NCBI RefSeq assembly: GCF_006569185.2
Contig: NZ_VIGC02000020.1
Coordinates: forward strand, 1-64,000
Origin: Litorilinea aerophila
GTDB taxonomy: Bacteria > Chloroflexota > Anaerolineae > Caldilineales > Caldilineaceae
DNA: 64,000 bases
Direction of reading: 5' to 3'
Shown: in pieces, positions 46,033 through 55,478 of the stretch
Layout: each line of letters starts with the position of its first letter
Numbering within the stretch: the stretch's first letter is position 1
The notes under the pieces: generated by a model
Told to the model about the DNA's origin: nothing
Databases searched by the model: none
Seen by the model: only the letters and a program-made list of their open reading frames with translations
Position numbers and translations under genes: made by a program

Positions 46033-46568
46033 GGTTTACCTCCTTAGGCATGTCCGTAGAAGTGGATAGAACGAAGAGGCATTGAGGCACGACAGGCGTG
46101 AACCTCAAACCCGGGTGATGCCTACAGTGACAGAAAACAACCGGACCGAAAATGACCGGGTTTGGGAAATCCGGCCGATGTCCTGTCCGAGCGTTGAGAC
46201 CAGACCGGATTTTCAGGCCACCGGGGAGCAGGTTGGCGTAAGTTCCGGCTGGAATTTGTTGGCGGTGGGGTGCTGAAATGGCAGTAATTCTCAGTGAGCA
46301 GAAGGATAGCAAAGAATCATTTGGGCGTCAACTAACATAAAAAAGGGGGGGCGTTCCAAATTTTGGGTGAATTGCGCCCACCCTGTTTCCGCCCCGGACG
46401 CGCCGCCGGCTACGTGGGTGCTGTCCACGGTGACCTGGTCGTAGGTGCAGCTCGTGGCCGCACGATGCCCCATCTGGCTGGGAAGTCTGACTGGGAAGCC
46501 TACAAGCCGGAGATCCGGTTTCCATCCCGCGTGGGACAAAAAGGTCAGCGGCAACAGAGACAAAACCG
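46033..46568. other. Intergenic region with repeat and terminator
   Basis: No gene. Near 46439-46470 is one more tagged hairpin (CGTAGGTGCAGCTCGTGGCCGCACGATG). GGCGTGAACCTCAAACCCGGG and CGGACCGAAAATGACCGGG near 46094-46160 lie upstream of the binding-protein gene, where its promoter should be, but no clear box pair was found. Confidence 0.5.
46339..46385 (-). terminator. Terminator candidate downstream of phosphofructokinase
   Basis: On the minus strand GGGCGC ... CCAAAATTTGG ... CGCCCC is followed by a C/T-run ending in TTTTTT. It lies about 185 bases after the phosphofructokinase stop at 46569. Confidence 0.45.
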
Positions 46569-47759
46569 TCAGAAGGCCACGTACTCCCGCTCCACGGAGA
46601 GACCAATGGTATTCGTGTAGTCGTAAAAGGGCGGTGCCAGGTCATAGGTGTCCGCCGCCAGGAAAGAGGCCGGCAGCAGCCGTTCCTGGCCCACCACCTG
46701 GGCGAAGGGAACAGGCGCTGTCTCCCATCCGCCTGGCGTGTGCCGTAGCCCGACCATGTGGCCGCTGACGCCGGCCAGGGCCGCTTCCACCCCGGCCCGG
46801 CCCACCAGGACAGCCAGCTGCCGGTCCGTCTCATGGGCGAGAGCCCGACACGAACGCTGGATGGTGTCGGGCCGCTGCTGCCGGCAGAGGAGGCCCAGCC
46901 GGCTGCGCACCAGGTGGGCCAGGTAGGGGGCCACGCCTGCAGCCAATCCCAACATCCGCTGACCGCTTGCGTCCACTTCGGCCTTCTGGAACTTTTCAGC
47001 CAGGAATTGACCCGCCGAATCCCGCAGCCCTTCGGCCGCTACCACCAGACAGATGCCATGGCGTCGGTGGACCGCGGCCACGGCGGTCAAAAATGCCTCC
47101 TCGTCCAGGGGGCGCTCCGGCACCAGGATGAGGTGGGGGGCGTCGTCTGGGTGGGACCGGGCCAGGGCCGCGGCCGCGGCCAGCCAGCCCGCATGGCGCC
47201 CCATCACCTCCAGCACCGCCACATCATCGAAGTTGCGCATGGCGTACAGGTCCAGGCTAATATCCCGGACGGTCTGGGCGATGAAACGGGCCGCGCTGCC
47301 GTAGCCTGGCGCCACCTCGGTGCCAGCCAGGTCGTTGTCGACGGTCTTGGGGATGCCCACCACCCGCAGTGGCTGGCCATCCACTTTGTAGCCGCTGGCG
47401 ACGCCGTGGCGCTCGAGCCGGTGGGCCGCGGCCATGGTGCCGTTGCCGCCCAAGAGGAGGAGCACGCCGATGCGCCGTTTCGCCAGATGGGCGAAGGCAG
47501 CCGGCAGCTCTTCTTCTCGCAGCCGGTAGCGGCCGCTGCCCAGGGCTGCGCCGGGCTGGCGGCTCAGGCGCTCCAGGGCCGTGGCCGGCAGCCCCGTGAG
47601 CTCCACCCAGTCGCCCTGGACCAACCCCTGGAGGCCCAGGCGGGCGCCCCAGATCTGCCCGACCGCGCGGTGGGTCTGACAGGCGGCGATGGCCGCGGCC
47701 AGGGACGCGTTGACCACCGGCGTCGGCCCGCCGCACTGGAGTATCAGCACGTTCACCAT
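46569..47759 (-). CDS. 6-phosphofructokinase (ATP- or PPi-dependent)
   Basis: 396 residues. Family A phosphofructokinase: [11 protein letters not shown] at 10-20, GGNGT at 104-108, PKTVDND at 137-143, GYGSAARF and [18 protein letters not shown]-type enzymes usually have GTIDND at the second motif and PPi-type enzymes PK-T-DND; a Gly after GGN favours ATP. The mix means the phosphoryl donor is uncertain. Length exceeds E. coli PfkA (320). ATG 47759 lies 6 bases after the stop codon of threonine synthase, so the two are probably co-transcribed, an unusual pairing. Confidence 0.88.
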   Translation of the reverse strand: MVNVLILQCGGPTPVVNASLAAAIAACQTHRAVGQIWGARLGLQGLVQGDWVELTGLPATALERLSRQPGAALGSGRYRLREEELPAAFAHLAKRRIGVLLLLGGNGTMAAAHRLERHGVASGYKVDGQPLRVVGIPKTVDNDLAGTEVAPGYGSAARFIAQTVRDISLDLYAMRNFDDVAVLEVMGRHAGWLAAAAALARSHPDDAPHLILVPERPLDEEAFLTAVAAVHRRHGICLVVAAEGLRDSAGQFLAEKFQKAEVDASGQRMLGLAAGVAPYLAHLVRSRLGLLCRQQRPDTIQRSCRALAHETDRQLAVLVGRAGVEAALAGVSGHMVGLRHTPGGWETAPVPFAQVVGQERLLPASFLAADTYDLAPPFYDYTNTIGLSVEREYVAF

Positions 47760-47765
47760 GGCGCT

Positions 47766-48941
47766 TCAGGCCCAGAGGTGGGCGTACTTCAGGCCGCTGC
47801 CGGTGTTGAAGAGGACCACCGTCTCGTCGGGCTGGATCCAGCCCTGCTCCAGCAGTTGCACCTGGGCGGCCAGGCAGGCTGCGCCTTCGGGCGCGGGGAA
47901 GATGCCCGTGTGGCGGCCCATCTGGCGTGCGTACGCCAGCATCTCGTCATCGGTGACGGCCACCGCGGTGCCGTGGCTTTCCCGCAGGGCCCGCAAAATG
48001 AGGAAGTCGCCCACCGCGGCGGGCACCCGCAGCCCATCGGCCACGGTATGGGCGCCCTGCCAGGGCTCGGCAAATTCTGCGCCCTGCTGGAAGGCGCGCA
48101 CCATGGGCGCGCAGCCGCTGCTCTGGACAGTGACCATGCGGGGGCGCTTGCTGCCGATGAGCCCCATCTGTTCCATCTCGTCGAAGGCCTTCCACATGCC
48201 CACCAGGCCGGTGCCGCCGCCGGTGGGGTAGATGACCACGTCGGGCAGGGTCCAGCCCATCTGCTCGGCCAGTTCATACCCCATGGTCTTCTTGCCTTCC
48301 AGGCGGTAGGGCTCCTTCAAGGTGCTCACGTCGAACCAGCCGTGGGCTTCCACTCCTTCCCGCACCCGGGCGCCGCAGTCGGTGATGAGGCCGTCCACCA
48401 GGGTGACCGACGCGCCCAGGGTTCGGCATTCCACCTGGAAGGGGGTGGGCACATCCCGGGGCATGAAGACGTGGGCGGGCAGGCCCACGGCCGCGGCGTA
48501 GGCGCTGAGGGCACCGGCCGCGTTGCCTGCGCTGGGGATGGCCAGCTCCCGGGCGCCCAGTTCGAAGGCCCGGCTGACGGCCAGGCTGAGCCCTCGGGCT
48601 TTGAAGCTGCCGGTGGGGTTCAGGGATTCATCCTTGATGTAGGTGTTGGGGCAGCCGATGGCCTGGCCCAGGCGTTGGGCGTGGATCAGGGGCGTCCATC
48701 CCTCGCCCAGGGTGATCATGGCCTCCCGGCGCTGCACGGGCAACACTTCTTCGTAGCGCCAGAGGTTGGCGGGGCGGCTGGCCAGGGCCTGGGGCGTGAG
48801 GGTCTGGGCGGCCCGGGCCAGGTCGTAGCGGGCCAGCAGGGGCTTGCTGCAGGCCGGGCAGAGGTTCATCAGGCGATGGGCGTCATAGGTGGCGCCACAA
48901 TGGCCACATTCCAGGTGGGTCAAGGTGGAGGCAGTTTTCAT
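47766..48941 (-). CDS. thrC: Threonine synthase
   Basis: 391 residues. An N-terminal zinc-ribbon (C12, C15, C28, C31) precedes the fold-type II PLP domain with the PLP lysine K114 in [10 protein letters not shown] and the glycine-rich phosphate loop [13 protein letters not shown]. This is the short, non-plant, non-yeast class of threonine synthase that converts O-phosphohomoserine to threonine. ATG 48941 follows AAAGGGAG. No other threonine-pathway gene is in the window. It cannot be wholly separated from other ThrC-like PLP lyases by sequence alone. Confidence 0.88.
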   Translation of the reverse strand: MKTASTLTHLECGHCGATYDAHRLMNLCPACSKPLLARYDLARAAQTLTPQALASRPANLWRYEEVLPVQRREAMITLGEGWTPLIHAQRLGQAIGCPNTYIKDESLNPTGSFKARGLSLAVSRAFELGARELAIPSAGNAAGALSAYAAAVGLPAHVFMPRDVPTPFQVECRTLGASVTLVDGLITDCGARVREGVEAHGWFDVSTLKEPYRLEGKKTMGYELAEQMGWTLPDVVIYPTGGGTGLVGMWKAFDEMEQMGLIGSKRPRMVTVQSSGCAPMVRAFQQGAEFAEPWQGAHTVADGLRVPAAVGDFLILRALRESHGTAVAVTDDEMLAYARQMGRHTGIFPAPEGAACLAAQVQLLEQGWIQPDETVVLFNTGSGLKYAHLWA

Positions 48942-49244
48942 GTGGCTCCCTTTGTGTTATGCTGATCTTGAGCGTGAATTACGTTGGCATGGGCAATCAG
49001 GCGGGCTGGGGACAGGTCGGCCTGCCTGGCCATGGGAGATTATCCCAACTTTTGCCCGGAGCGTCAACAGGGAGAGTTCTGCATGAGAGCTCTGCATGAG
49101 ATCGTGGCCGGCCTTGGGCCGATGATTGAAATCATCGGCTGGCACACCCCAAGTGCGTTAAAACGCACTCCACGGGGCAGATGGCACCCGGCTTGAATCT
49201 CTGTCCAACAGGGATGGGCGTGGGATTGTGAGAGGGAGGATGGA
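48942..49244. other. Divergent gap between thrC and plsY
   Basis: Contains copy 2 of the 83-bp two-hairpin element (49112-49194) and presumably the divergent promoters. No gene seen. Confidence 0.5.
49112..49194 (-). repeat. 83-bp two-hairpin dispersed element, copy 2
   Basis: Reverse complement of the element at 15767-15849, with CCGATGAT-tgaa-ATCATCGG and AGTGCGTT-aa-AACGCACT. The central loops and a few bases differ, but borders and both stems are kept. Confidence 0.9.
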
Positions 49245-49868
49245 GTGGAGGGCATGCTCAAGACCGTACTGGTGGTAGCCGCCAGCTATCTGTTGGGCTG
49301 CTTCTGCACCGCCTACTACCTGGTGCGCTGGCGGATGGGGCAGGATATCCGGACGCTGGGGAGCGGCAACGCCGGGGCCAAGAACGCGGGCCGTATCCTG
49401 GGGCCGGCCGGATTCGTGGCCGTCTTCTTGGGGGACGTGGCCAAGGGAAGCCTGGCCGTGGGGCTGGCCCTGTGGCAGGGACTTGCACCCTGGGGCGTGG
49501 TCCTGGCCTATCTGGCCGTGGTTCTGGGCCACCTGTATCCGGTCCAGCTGGGATTTCGGGGTGGGAAGGGGGTCGCAGCCGGCTTCGGCGGGCTGTTGGT
49601 TTTGGATCCTGTCCTGGCCGCGGGTGTGGTGGTCGCGGCGGGGTTGGCCTTCCTGCTCACCCGTTCCTTCACCTTGAGTGGCCTGGTGGCCATTGGGCTT
49701 GCGCCTTTTATCGGCTTGGTGTTGAATAGTACCGCCAGCCAGGTGGTGGCCGTGGCCCTGATCTCGGCATTGCTCCTCTATGCCCACCGCACCAACATGG
49801 CCGAGATGATCCGGCAGCGGGCGGCACGCGCGGAGGATGCAACGCACCAGGACCGGGCCAGGGGATGA
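49245..49868 (+). CDS. plsY: Glycerol-3-phosphate acyltransferase PlsY
   Basis: 207 residues, about five to seven membrane helices. The PlsY motifs are present: SGNAGAKNAGRILG (usual GSGN-GATN) and GHLYPVQLGFRGGKGVA. It transfers acyl from acyl-phosphate to glycerol-3-phosphate, the first step of phospholipid synthesis. GTG 49245 has GGGAGG five bases upstream; ATG 49254 is the alternative. Its TGA overlaps an in-frame ATG of the next gene (ATGA at 49865). Confidence 0.9.
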   Translation: MEGMLKTVLVVAASYLLGCFCTAYYLVRWRMGQDIRTLGSGNAGAKNAGRILGPAGFVAVFLGDVAKGSLAVGLALWQGLAPWGVVLAYLAVVLGHLYPVQLGFRGGKGVAAGFGGLLVLDPVLAAGVVVAAGLAFLLTRSFTLSGLVAIGLAPFIGLVLNSTASQVVAVALISALLLYAHRTNMAEMIRQRAARAEDATHQDRARG

Positions 49869-49939
49869 CGGCCGCGGCCCGGCGGGCACGCTGGAAAATA
49901 TCGACGAAGACCAGGGAACCACTGTCTGGGAGGGGAATC

Positions 49940-51619
49940 GTGGTTGCGTACACTTTCCGGTATGCTACCGAAGACTGGGAGTTTGAGCAGATCCACCGCC
50001 TGAACTATCGGGCCTTCGTGGAGGAGATCCCACAGCACGCGCCCAATCCGGAACGTCGTCTGGTGGATCAGTTTCACCATGAGAACACCTACGCCATCGG
50101 GTTGGTAGACGACACGGTGGTAGCCATGCTGGCCTTGCGCTCCCAGCGGCCCTTCTCCCTGGACAAAAAGCTCCCCAACCTGGATCAATACCTGCCGCCC
50201 AACCAGTCCATGTGTGAGATTCGCCTCCTGTACGTGGTGCCGGAGCATCGCAACGGCAAGGTCCTGCGCGGCCTCATGGAGCTGGTGGCCGAGTACGGCA
50301 TCCGTCGGGGCCATACCCTGGCCCTCATTTCCGGCACCACTCGCCAACAGCGGCTCTACCGGCATCTGGGTTTTGTGCCCTTTGGCCCCCAGGTGGGGAC
50401 GGCTGAAGCCCTCTTTCAGCCCATGTACCTCACCCTGGAGGCCGCCCAACGTCAGACGCCGTGGGTGCGGGCCCTCCGGGCGCTGCAGGAGGGGAAGGAC
50501 AACGGCCAGGGCGCGCGCCGAACGGCCTCGGCCACGTCTGCTGGCCCGGTGAACTTTCTGCCCGGCCCCGTCAACATCCCCGCCCCGGTGCAGGAAGCCT
50601 TCAGCCGGGCGCCGGTCTCCCACCGGGGCGACCGTTTCATGGCCTATGTGCAGGAGGTGAAGGAGCGGCTATGCGCCCTGGTCAACGCCAGGGCTGTGGA
50701 GCTTCTGTTTGGCAGCGGCACCCTGGCCAACGAAGCCGTGGCCGCCCAGATCGCCCAGTTGCCGGGGCCCGGCCTGGTGTTGAGCAACGGGGAGTTCGGT
50801 CGCAGGCTGGTAGACCATGCCCGGCGCTGGCGGCTGCGCCATGCCCTCATCGAAGCCCCGTGGGGCGAACCCCTGGACTACGCCGCTGTGGAGCACCACC
50901 TCACCACCCATCCGGCGCTGGAGTGGCTCTGGTGTGTCCACAGTGAAACCTCCACCGGCATCCTCAACGACCTGCCCCGCCTGACCGAGCTCTGCCGCCG
51001 CCATGATGTGAAGCTTTGCGTGGACTGCATCAGCTCCATCGGCGCGGTGCCCTTGGATCTGGGCCAGGTCTATCTGGCTACCGGCGCCAGTGGCAAAGCG
51101 TTGGCCTCCTATGCCGGCGTGGCCATGGTCTTTTACAACCACCCCATCCCGCCGGCGCCTACGGCCATCCCCCGCTATCTGGATCTGGGCATCTACGCGG
51201 CCAGCGACGGTGTGCCCTTCACCATCTCTTCGAACCTGGTCTACGCCCTGGGGGCTGCCCTGGAACATCGCGCCCGGTATGGCGGCGTGGACGCGTTGGG
51301 GAAGGAAATCTCGGCCATGGCCGAGGCCTTGCGCGCGGGCCTGCGCGATCTGGGGCTGACCATCGTCGCGCCGGATGCCCACGCGTCGCCCGCGGTCACC
51401 ACCATCGCCCTGCCGCCTGGCATCCACTCAGTGGCCCTGGGCGATTGCCTGGAAGAACGGGGCTACCTGTTAAGTTACAAGAGCAGCTACCTGGTGGAGC
51501 GCAATTGGATCCAGGTCTGCCTGATGGGGGAGGTGGAGCCGGCGTCCATCGAGCGCTTCCTGGCGGTGTTGGGGGAGTTGGTGGGGGAAAAGCAGCGACA
51601 AGGCCGCCCCTCGCCATGA
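49940..51619 (+). CDS. GNAT acyltransferase fused to class V aminotransferase
   Basis: 559 residues from GTG 49940 (GGGAGGGG just before it); an ATG at 49865 overlapping plsY would add 25 residues. Residues about 1-170 are a GNAT-like domain (FRYATEDWEFEQIHRLNYRA, CEIRLLYVVPEHRNGKVLRG, YRHLGFVPFG), with some resemblance to N-acyl amino acid synthases. About 200-555 are a fold-type I class V aminotransferase (NFLPGPVNIPAPVQEAF, HSETSTGIL, DCISSIGAVPLDL) with PLP lysine K386 in GASGKALASYAG, like serine/alanine-glyoxylate aminotransferases. Coupling to plsY hints at lipid or acyl-amine chemistry, which is inference. The last four bases overlap the ArfB start (ATGA). Confidence 0.85.
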   Translation: MVAYTFRYATEDWEFEQIHRLNYRAFVEEIPQHAPNPERRLVDQFHHENTYAIGLVDDTVVAMLALRSQRPFSLDKKLPNLDQYLPPNQSMCEIRLLYVVPEHRNGKVLRGLMELVAEYGIRRGHTLALISGTTRQQRLYRHLGFVPFGPQVGTAEALFQPMYLTLEAAQRQTPWVRALRALQEGKDNGQGARRTASATSAGPVNFLPGPVNIPAPVQEAFSRAPVSHRGDRFMAYVQEVKERLCALVNARAVELLFGSGTLANEAVAAQIAQLPGPGLVLSNGEFGRRLVDHARRWRLRHALIEAPWGEPLDYAAVEHHLTTHPALEWLWCVHSETSTGILNDLPRLTELCRRHDVKLCVDCISSIGAVPLDLGQVYLATGASGKALASYAGVAMVFYNHPIPPAPTAIPRYLDLGIYAASDGVPFTISSNLVYALGAALEHRARYGGVDALGKEISAMAEALRAGLRDLGLTIVAPDAHASPAVTTIALPPGIHSVALGDCLEERGYLLSYKSSYLVERNWIQVCLMGEVEPASIERFLAVLGELVGEKQRQGRPSP

Positions 51620-52041
51620 TTGCCATCACGCCGGAGGTGACCCTTGACGAAAACGAACTCCAGTGGGAGTTCATCCGCAGCGGGGGGCCGGGTGGCCAGA
51701 ACGTGAACAAAGTGGCCACGGCTGTCCAGCTTCGTTTCGACGTGCTCCATTCTCCCTCCCTGCCTGAGGAAGTTCGCCAGCGTCTGCTGCGGCTGGCCCG
51801 CAACCGGGTGACCAAGGAGGGGGTGCTGGTCATCGAGGCCCGGCGCTACCGCAGCCAGCGTCAGAATCGGGCCGCTGCTCTGGAGGAGTTGGTGGACCTG
51901 ATCCGCCAGGCGAGCAGGCGCCCTAAACGGCGTCGCCCTACCCGGCCCAGCCAGGCGGCCCGGCAGCAGCGTCTGGCGGCCAAGCGGCGGCGTAGCCTCC
52001 TCAAGCGGAATCGGCGCCCCCCTTCTCCGGACGAGGGCTAG
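51616..52041 (+). CDS. arfB: Ribosome-rescue peptidyl-tRNA hydrolase ArfB (YaeJ)
   Basis: 141 residues. The GGQ hydrolysis motif lies at 26-28 in RSGGPGGQNVNKVAT, as in release factor domain 3, and the basic tail (RRPKRRRPTRPSQAARQQRLAAKRRRS) is the part that enters the empty mRNA channel of stalled ribosomes. There is no codon-recognition domain, so this is ArfB rather than a standard release factor. ATG 51616 overlaps the preceding stop. The 3' end overlaps the convergent DedA gene by 41 bp. Confidence 0.95.
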   Translation: MIAITPEVTLDENELQWEFIRSGGPGGQNVNKVATAVQLRFDVLHSPSLPEEVRQRLLRLARNRVTKEGVLVIEARRYRSQRQNRAAALEELVDLIRQASRRPKRRRPTRPSQAARQQRLAAKRRRSLLKRNRRPPSPDEG

Positions 52042-52672
52042 CTGGCTGCGATCCCTGGGCTGCCCAGGCCAGGCGCTGACTCCGGCGGCGTAGTCGTTGC
52101 GTCCAGAGGTAGAGGCCGCCCGCCAGCAGGACGATCCCGGCCAGCAGGCCGCTGAAATTGCTGATCAACTCGCTCAGGGCCTCCCACTGGCTGCCGAAGA
52201 AATATCCCAGGCCCCCGTAGACCAGGAGCCAGGTTGCTTCCCCCAGGGCATCATAGCCGAAAAAACGCCAAAAGGGATAGGTGCTCCCACCCGCGATCAG
52301 GTTCGTGGGGACGGCCAGGGGCGTGAGGAGGAAGCGGGTGAGATAGATGGCCGCGCCGCCCCACTGTTGGAAATGCCCCTCGGCCGTTCGCCAGGCGGCC
52401 AGGCCGCCCATGCGGCGTTCCACCCACAGCCGGGCATAGCGTCCCAATCCATAGCCGAGGCTATCCCCCAGCACCACGCCGAGCAGCCCCAGCGCGCCCA
52501 CGGTGGCGCCATCGAAGATCCCCTGGCGAACAAAGGCCCCCGCAGCCAGAACCAACAGGGTGCCCGGCACCGGGACGCCCAGCGCGCCCAACAGGAGCGC
52601 CAGGCCGAACATCCAGGGGCCGTAGGCCACCATATAGGCCAGCAAATAGTCGCTCAGGCTGAAGTCACTCAT
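52001..52672 (-). CDS. DedA-family membrane protein
   Basis: 223 residues with about five hydrophobic segments. Family features: GVPVPGTLLVLAAGAFVRQG, LGDSLGYGLGRYARLWVERR, and the conserved RFLLTPLAVPTNLIAGGSTYPFWRF region. DedA/VTT proteins are lipid flippases or transporters; some recycle undecaprenyl phosphate. The ribosome site is poor because ATG 52672 lies 8 bases after the preceding stop codon, implying coupling. The C-terminal tail (SPRPEKGGADSA) is encoded in the overlap with arfB. Confidence 0.9.
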   Translation of the reverse strand: MSDFSLSDYLLAYMVAYGPWMFGLALLLGALGVPVPGTLLVLAAGAFVRQGIFDGATVGALGLLGVVLGDSLGYGLGRYARLWVERRMGGLAAWRTAEGHFQQWGGAAIYLTRFLLTPLAVPTNLIAGGSTYPFWRFFGYDALGEATWLLVYGGLGYFFGSQWEALSELISNFSGLLAGIVLLAGGLYLWTQRLRRRSQRLAWAAQGSQPASPRPEKGGADSA

Positions 52673-52680
52673 GGGGCGGC

Positions 52681-53088
52681 CTACGGGCGCGGGGGTGGAG
52701 GATGGGCCGCCTGGTAGGCGCGGATGGCCTCACGGACGGCTTCCATGAACCGTTCTGGATCGTCGGGCGCGTACTTCCGGGCCAGAACTCTTAGCGGCCG
52801 GCGCGGATCTTCATCCGGCGGCAGGCCCAATGCCTGAAACAGGTAGTCGGGGGGCAGGTGAAATGCCGCGGACAGGTAGCCGATGGTCATCCACCCCCGG
52901 ATCTCCTCCACCTGTGGGGCCGGCCTGCCTGGCGCCGGCGGTCCCACATGGCGATAGGCGCGTACAAAGCGCATTCCGAAGAACAGGGTCAACGCGATGC
53001 CCGCCGCGACGAGCAGCACCGCCATGAGCTGGTCAGCGGACAGGCTGCGGAACAGGTTGCGAGAACTTCCGGGTTCCGGTTCGACCAT
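52681..53088 (-). CDS. Small membrane protein with C-terminal helical domain
   Basis: 135 residues. One membrane helix at about 19-41 (LMAVLLVAAGIALTLFFGMRFV), then a soluble part with RGWMTIGYLSAAFHLPPDYLFQALGLPPDEDP, which looks like a short helix-turn-helix fold found in some membrane proteins of electron transfer. Function unknown. ATG 53088 has TGGAG six bases ahead; longer starts at 53139/53133 have none. It is followed at once by the DedA gene and preceded by the nitrate operon (91-base gap). Confidence 0.6.
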   Translation of the reverse strand: MVEPEPGSSRNLFRSLSADQLMAVLLVAAGIALTLFFGMRFVRAYRHVGPPAPGRPAPQVEEIRGWMTIGYLSAAFHLPPDYLFQALGLPPDEDPRRPLRVLARKYAPDDPERFMEAVREAIRAYQAAHPPPPRP

Positions 53089-53179
53089 CTTTGCTCCAGG
53101 GCGGACTTCCGCCAAGGGTGGCTGAAACGGCATGGCCATCCCGGTGGGAAGCCAATGCCGGCAGAAACGCTCCGACGTT

Positions 53180-55444
53180 TCATGTTTTCGCCAGGCGTAG
53201 CGGCGCTGAATTTCTGTCCTGGCCTGGCACCGACGCCAGATGGTAGCAGTGTAGCAAAGATGGCGCGGGATGACAATTTGTTCCTGCCGGGGCTTTTTCT
53301 TCCAACCCAGCTTCTATCTCCATCGGTTGGACCCGTACCGCACAGGCCTTCAGTTCCGGCTGCCTGGAGATGGGATCCCGGGCCGCGCTGGTCAGGTCAT
53401 TGGCTGCGCCATGGGGACTGAGCAGCCGCCCCCAGTGGAAGGGCATGAAGCAGGTGCCCGGCCGCACGTCGTCCGTCACCCGGGCAACGGCCACAGCCCG
53501 GCCCCGCCGGGAGATGATCGCCACCGGGCGCCCGTCCTGGAGCTGCCAGCGGGCCGCATCCGTCGGGTGAATTTCCAGGAAGGGTTCCGGAGCTTCCTTG
53601 AGCAGTTGCGGCACTTTGCCCGTGCGGGTCATGGTGTGCCACTGGTCCTTGAGCCGCCCGGTGTTCAGGACCAGGGGGTATTCGTCGTCGGGCTGTTCGT
53701 GGATCTCCTGGTGCACCGCCGGCTGGAAGCAGGCCCGGCCATCCCCAGTGGGGAAGACGCGGCCGGTGTAAAGCCGCGGGCTGCCCGGATGATCCGCCGC
53801 GGGGCAGGGCCACTGCAGCGGCCCCTCCCGTTGGAGCCGTTCGTGGCTGACGCCTGCATAGTCGCACGGCCGTCCCCGGGTCAGGGCGACAAACTCGGCG
53901 AAGACCTCCGCCGCTGAGGCGTAGGTGAAGGACTGGGCGAAGCCCATCTTATGGGCCAGCCGGGCGATGATCTGCCAGTCCGGCAGGGCCTCGCCGGGCG
54001 GCGGCGTAATGGCCGGCAGGTAGGTAAGGCGGCGTTCGGAGTTGGTCATCACCCCTTCCTTTTCCGGCCACTGGGCCGCGGGCAGCAGCACGTGGGCGTA
54101 GCGGCTGGTGTCGGTGGGGTGGTAGGCATCCTGGACCACCACCAGCTCGGCCCGGCGCAGGGCCTCGTCCACCTGAGCCAGGTTGGGCATGGATGCGGCC
54201 GGGTTGGAGCACATGATCCAGAGGGCTTTGACCTTCCCGGCTGCCGCCGCCTCGAAGAGCTCCAGCGCGCTGTAGCCGGGTCGGGGTGACAGCCGCTCCA
54301 CCGGGATGCCCCAGTGGGCCGCCACCTCGGCCCGATGCTGTGGATCGGTCACCTGGCGGTAGCCGGGCAGCAGGTGGGCCAGGCCCCCGGCTTCCCGTCC
54401 GCCCATGGCGTTGGGCTGCCCGGTGAGGGAGAAGGGACCTGCGCCGGGCCGGGCTATCTGGCCGGTGGCCAGGTGCAGGTTGAGCAGGGCGCTGTTCTTG
54501 GCCACACCCTGGGTGCTCTGGTTCATCCCCATACTCCAGAAGGAAAGGACTGCCTGGGCCTGGCCGAAGGCCATGGCGGCCTCCACCAGCAGCTCGGGCT
54601 CAATGCCGCAGAGGGCGGCCGCCCGGTCCGGCGGGTAGGCCTGGACGGCCGCGGCCACCTGGTGGAAGTCTCGGGTGTACCTGGCGATGAAGTCTGGATC
54701 CACCCGGCCGGCCTCCAGGAGCACATGGAGCATGCCGTTCAGGAGGGCCACGTCGCTGCCCGGGCGAATGGGCAGGTGCAGATCGGCGATGGACGCGGTG
54801 CGGGTCCGTCGGGGATCCACCACCATCACCCGGACCCGGTCCGGATCCTCCGCCTTGCGCCTGCGGATCTTCTGGTACAGCACCGGATGACAGTCGGCCA
54901 TGTTGGTGCCGATGAGGAAAAAGCAGTCGGCGTGCTGGATGTCCTCGTAGCAGGTCGGTGGGCCGTCGGCGCCCAGGCCCCGGACGTAGCCGGCCACGGC
55001 CGAGGCCATGCAGAGGCGGGAGTTGGCGTCGAAGTTGTTGGTACCCAGGAAGCCCTTTACAAATTTGTTGGCCAGGTAGTAATCCTCGGTGGTGAACTGG
55101 CCGGAGCCGTAGAAGCCGATGGCATCCGGGCCATGTTCTGCCAGGATCTGCTCCAGGCGCCGGGCCACGTGCTCCAGGGCCGTGTCCCAGCTCACCCGGC
55201 GGAACTCCTCGCCCCGGTGGGCGCGCATCTGCGGGTGGCAGAGGCGGTCCGGCGTCTGGAGCACGGGCGGCAGGTAGACCGGCTTGGCGCAGATGTCCCC
55301 CTGGTTGGAGGGATGGTCCGGATCTCCCTTCACTTTGACCACGCGGCCCTGGTGGAGGCCCACCAGCAGGCCACAACCCACGCCGCAATAGGGGCAGTAG
55401 CTCTTGACCCAGCGGTCGACCGGCTGGCGTGTCGTCTGAGACAT
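53180..55444 (-). CDS. narB: Assimilatory nitrate reductase catalytic subunit (molybdopterin)
   Basis: 754 residues. N-terminal 4Fe-4S ligands C17, C20, C24 and C52 (YCPYCGVGCG), the Mo-bis-MGD body with the likely Mo-ligand C145 in NSRLCMASAVAGY, GSGQFTTEDYYLANKF, WSMGMNQSTQG and NLHLATGQIARPGAGPFSLTGQPNAMGGRE, typical of NarB/NasA. The C-terminal molybdopterin-binding domain follows (about 610-720). It reduces nitrate to nitrite in the cytoplasm, probably with ferredoxin, since no NADH subunit is present. The last ~30 residues are Pro/His-rich and look unrelated to the family. Third gene of the nitrate operon, 34 bases after the transporter. Confidence 0.92.
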   Translation of the reverse strand: MSQTTRQPVDRWVKSYCPYCGVGCGLLVGLHQGRVVKVKGDPDHPSNQGDICAKPVYLPPVLQTPDRLCHPQMRAHRGEEFRRVSWDTALEHVARRLEQILAEHGPDAIGFYGSGQFTTEDYYLANKFVKGFLGTNNFDANSRLCMASAVAGYVRGLGADGPPTCYEDIQHADCFFLIGTNMADCHPVLYQKIRRRKAEDPDRVRVMVVDPRRTRTASIADLHLPIRPGSDVALLNGMLHVLLEAGRVDPDFIARYTRDFHQVAAAVQAYPPDRAAALCGIEPELLVEAAMAFGQAQAVLSFWSMGMNQSTQGVAKNSALLNLHLATGQIARPGAGPFSLTGQPNAMGGREAGGLAHLLPGYRQVTDPQHRAEVAAHWGIPVERLSPRPGYSALELFEAAAAGKVKALWIMCSNPAASMPNLAQVDEALRRAELVVVQDAYHPTDTSRYAHVLLPAAQWPEKEGVMTNSERRLTYLPAITPPPGEALPDWQIIARLAHKMGFAQSFTYASAAEVFAEFVALTRGRPCDYAGVSHERLQREGPLQWPCPAADHPGSPRLYTGRVFPTGDGRACFQPAVHQEIHEQPDDEYPLVLNTGRLKDQWHTMTRTGKVPQLLKEAPEPFLEIHPTDAARWQLQDGRPVAIISRRGRAVAVARVTDDVRPGTCFMPFHWGRLLSPHGAANDLTSAARDPISRQPELKACAVRVQPMEIEAGLEEKAPAGTNCHPAPSLLHCYHLASVPGQDRNSAPLRLAKT

Positions 55445-55478
55445 GTTCGCTGTCCTCGTCGGTTGCAGGCATGGATGG

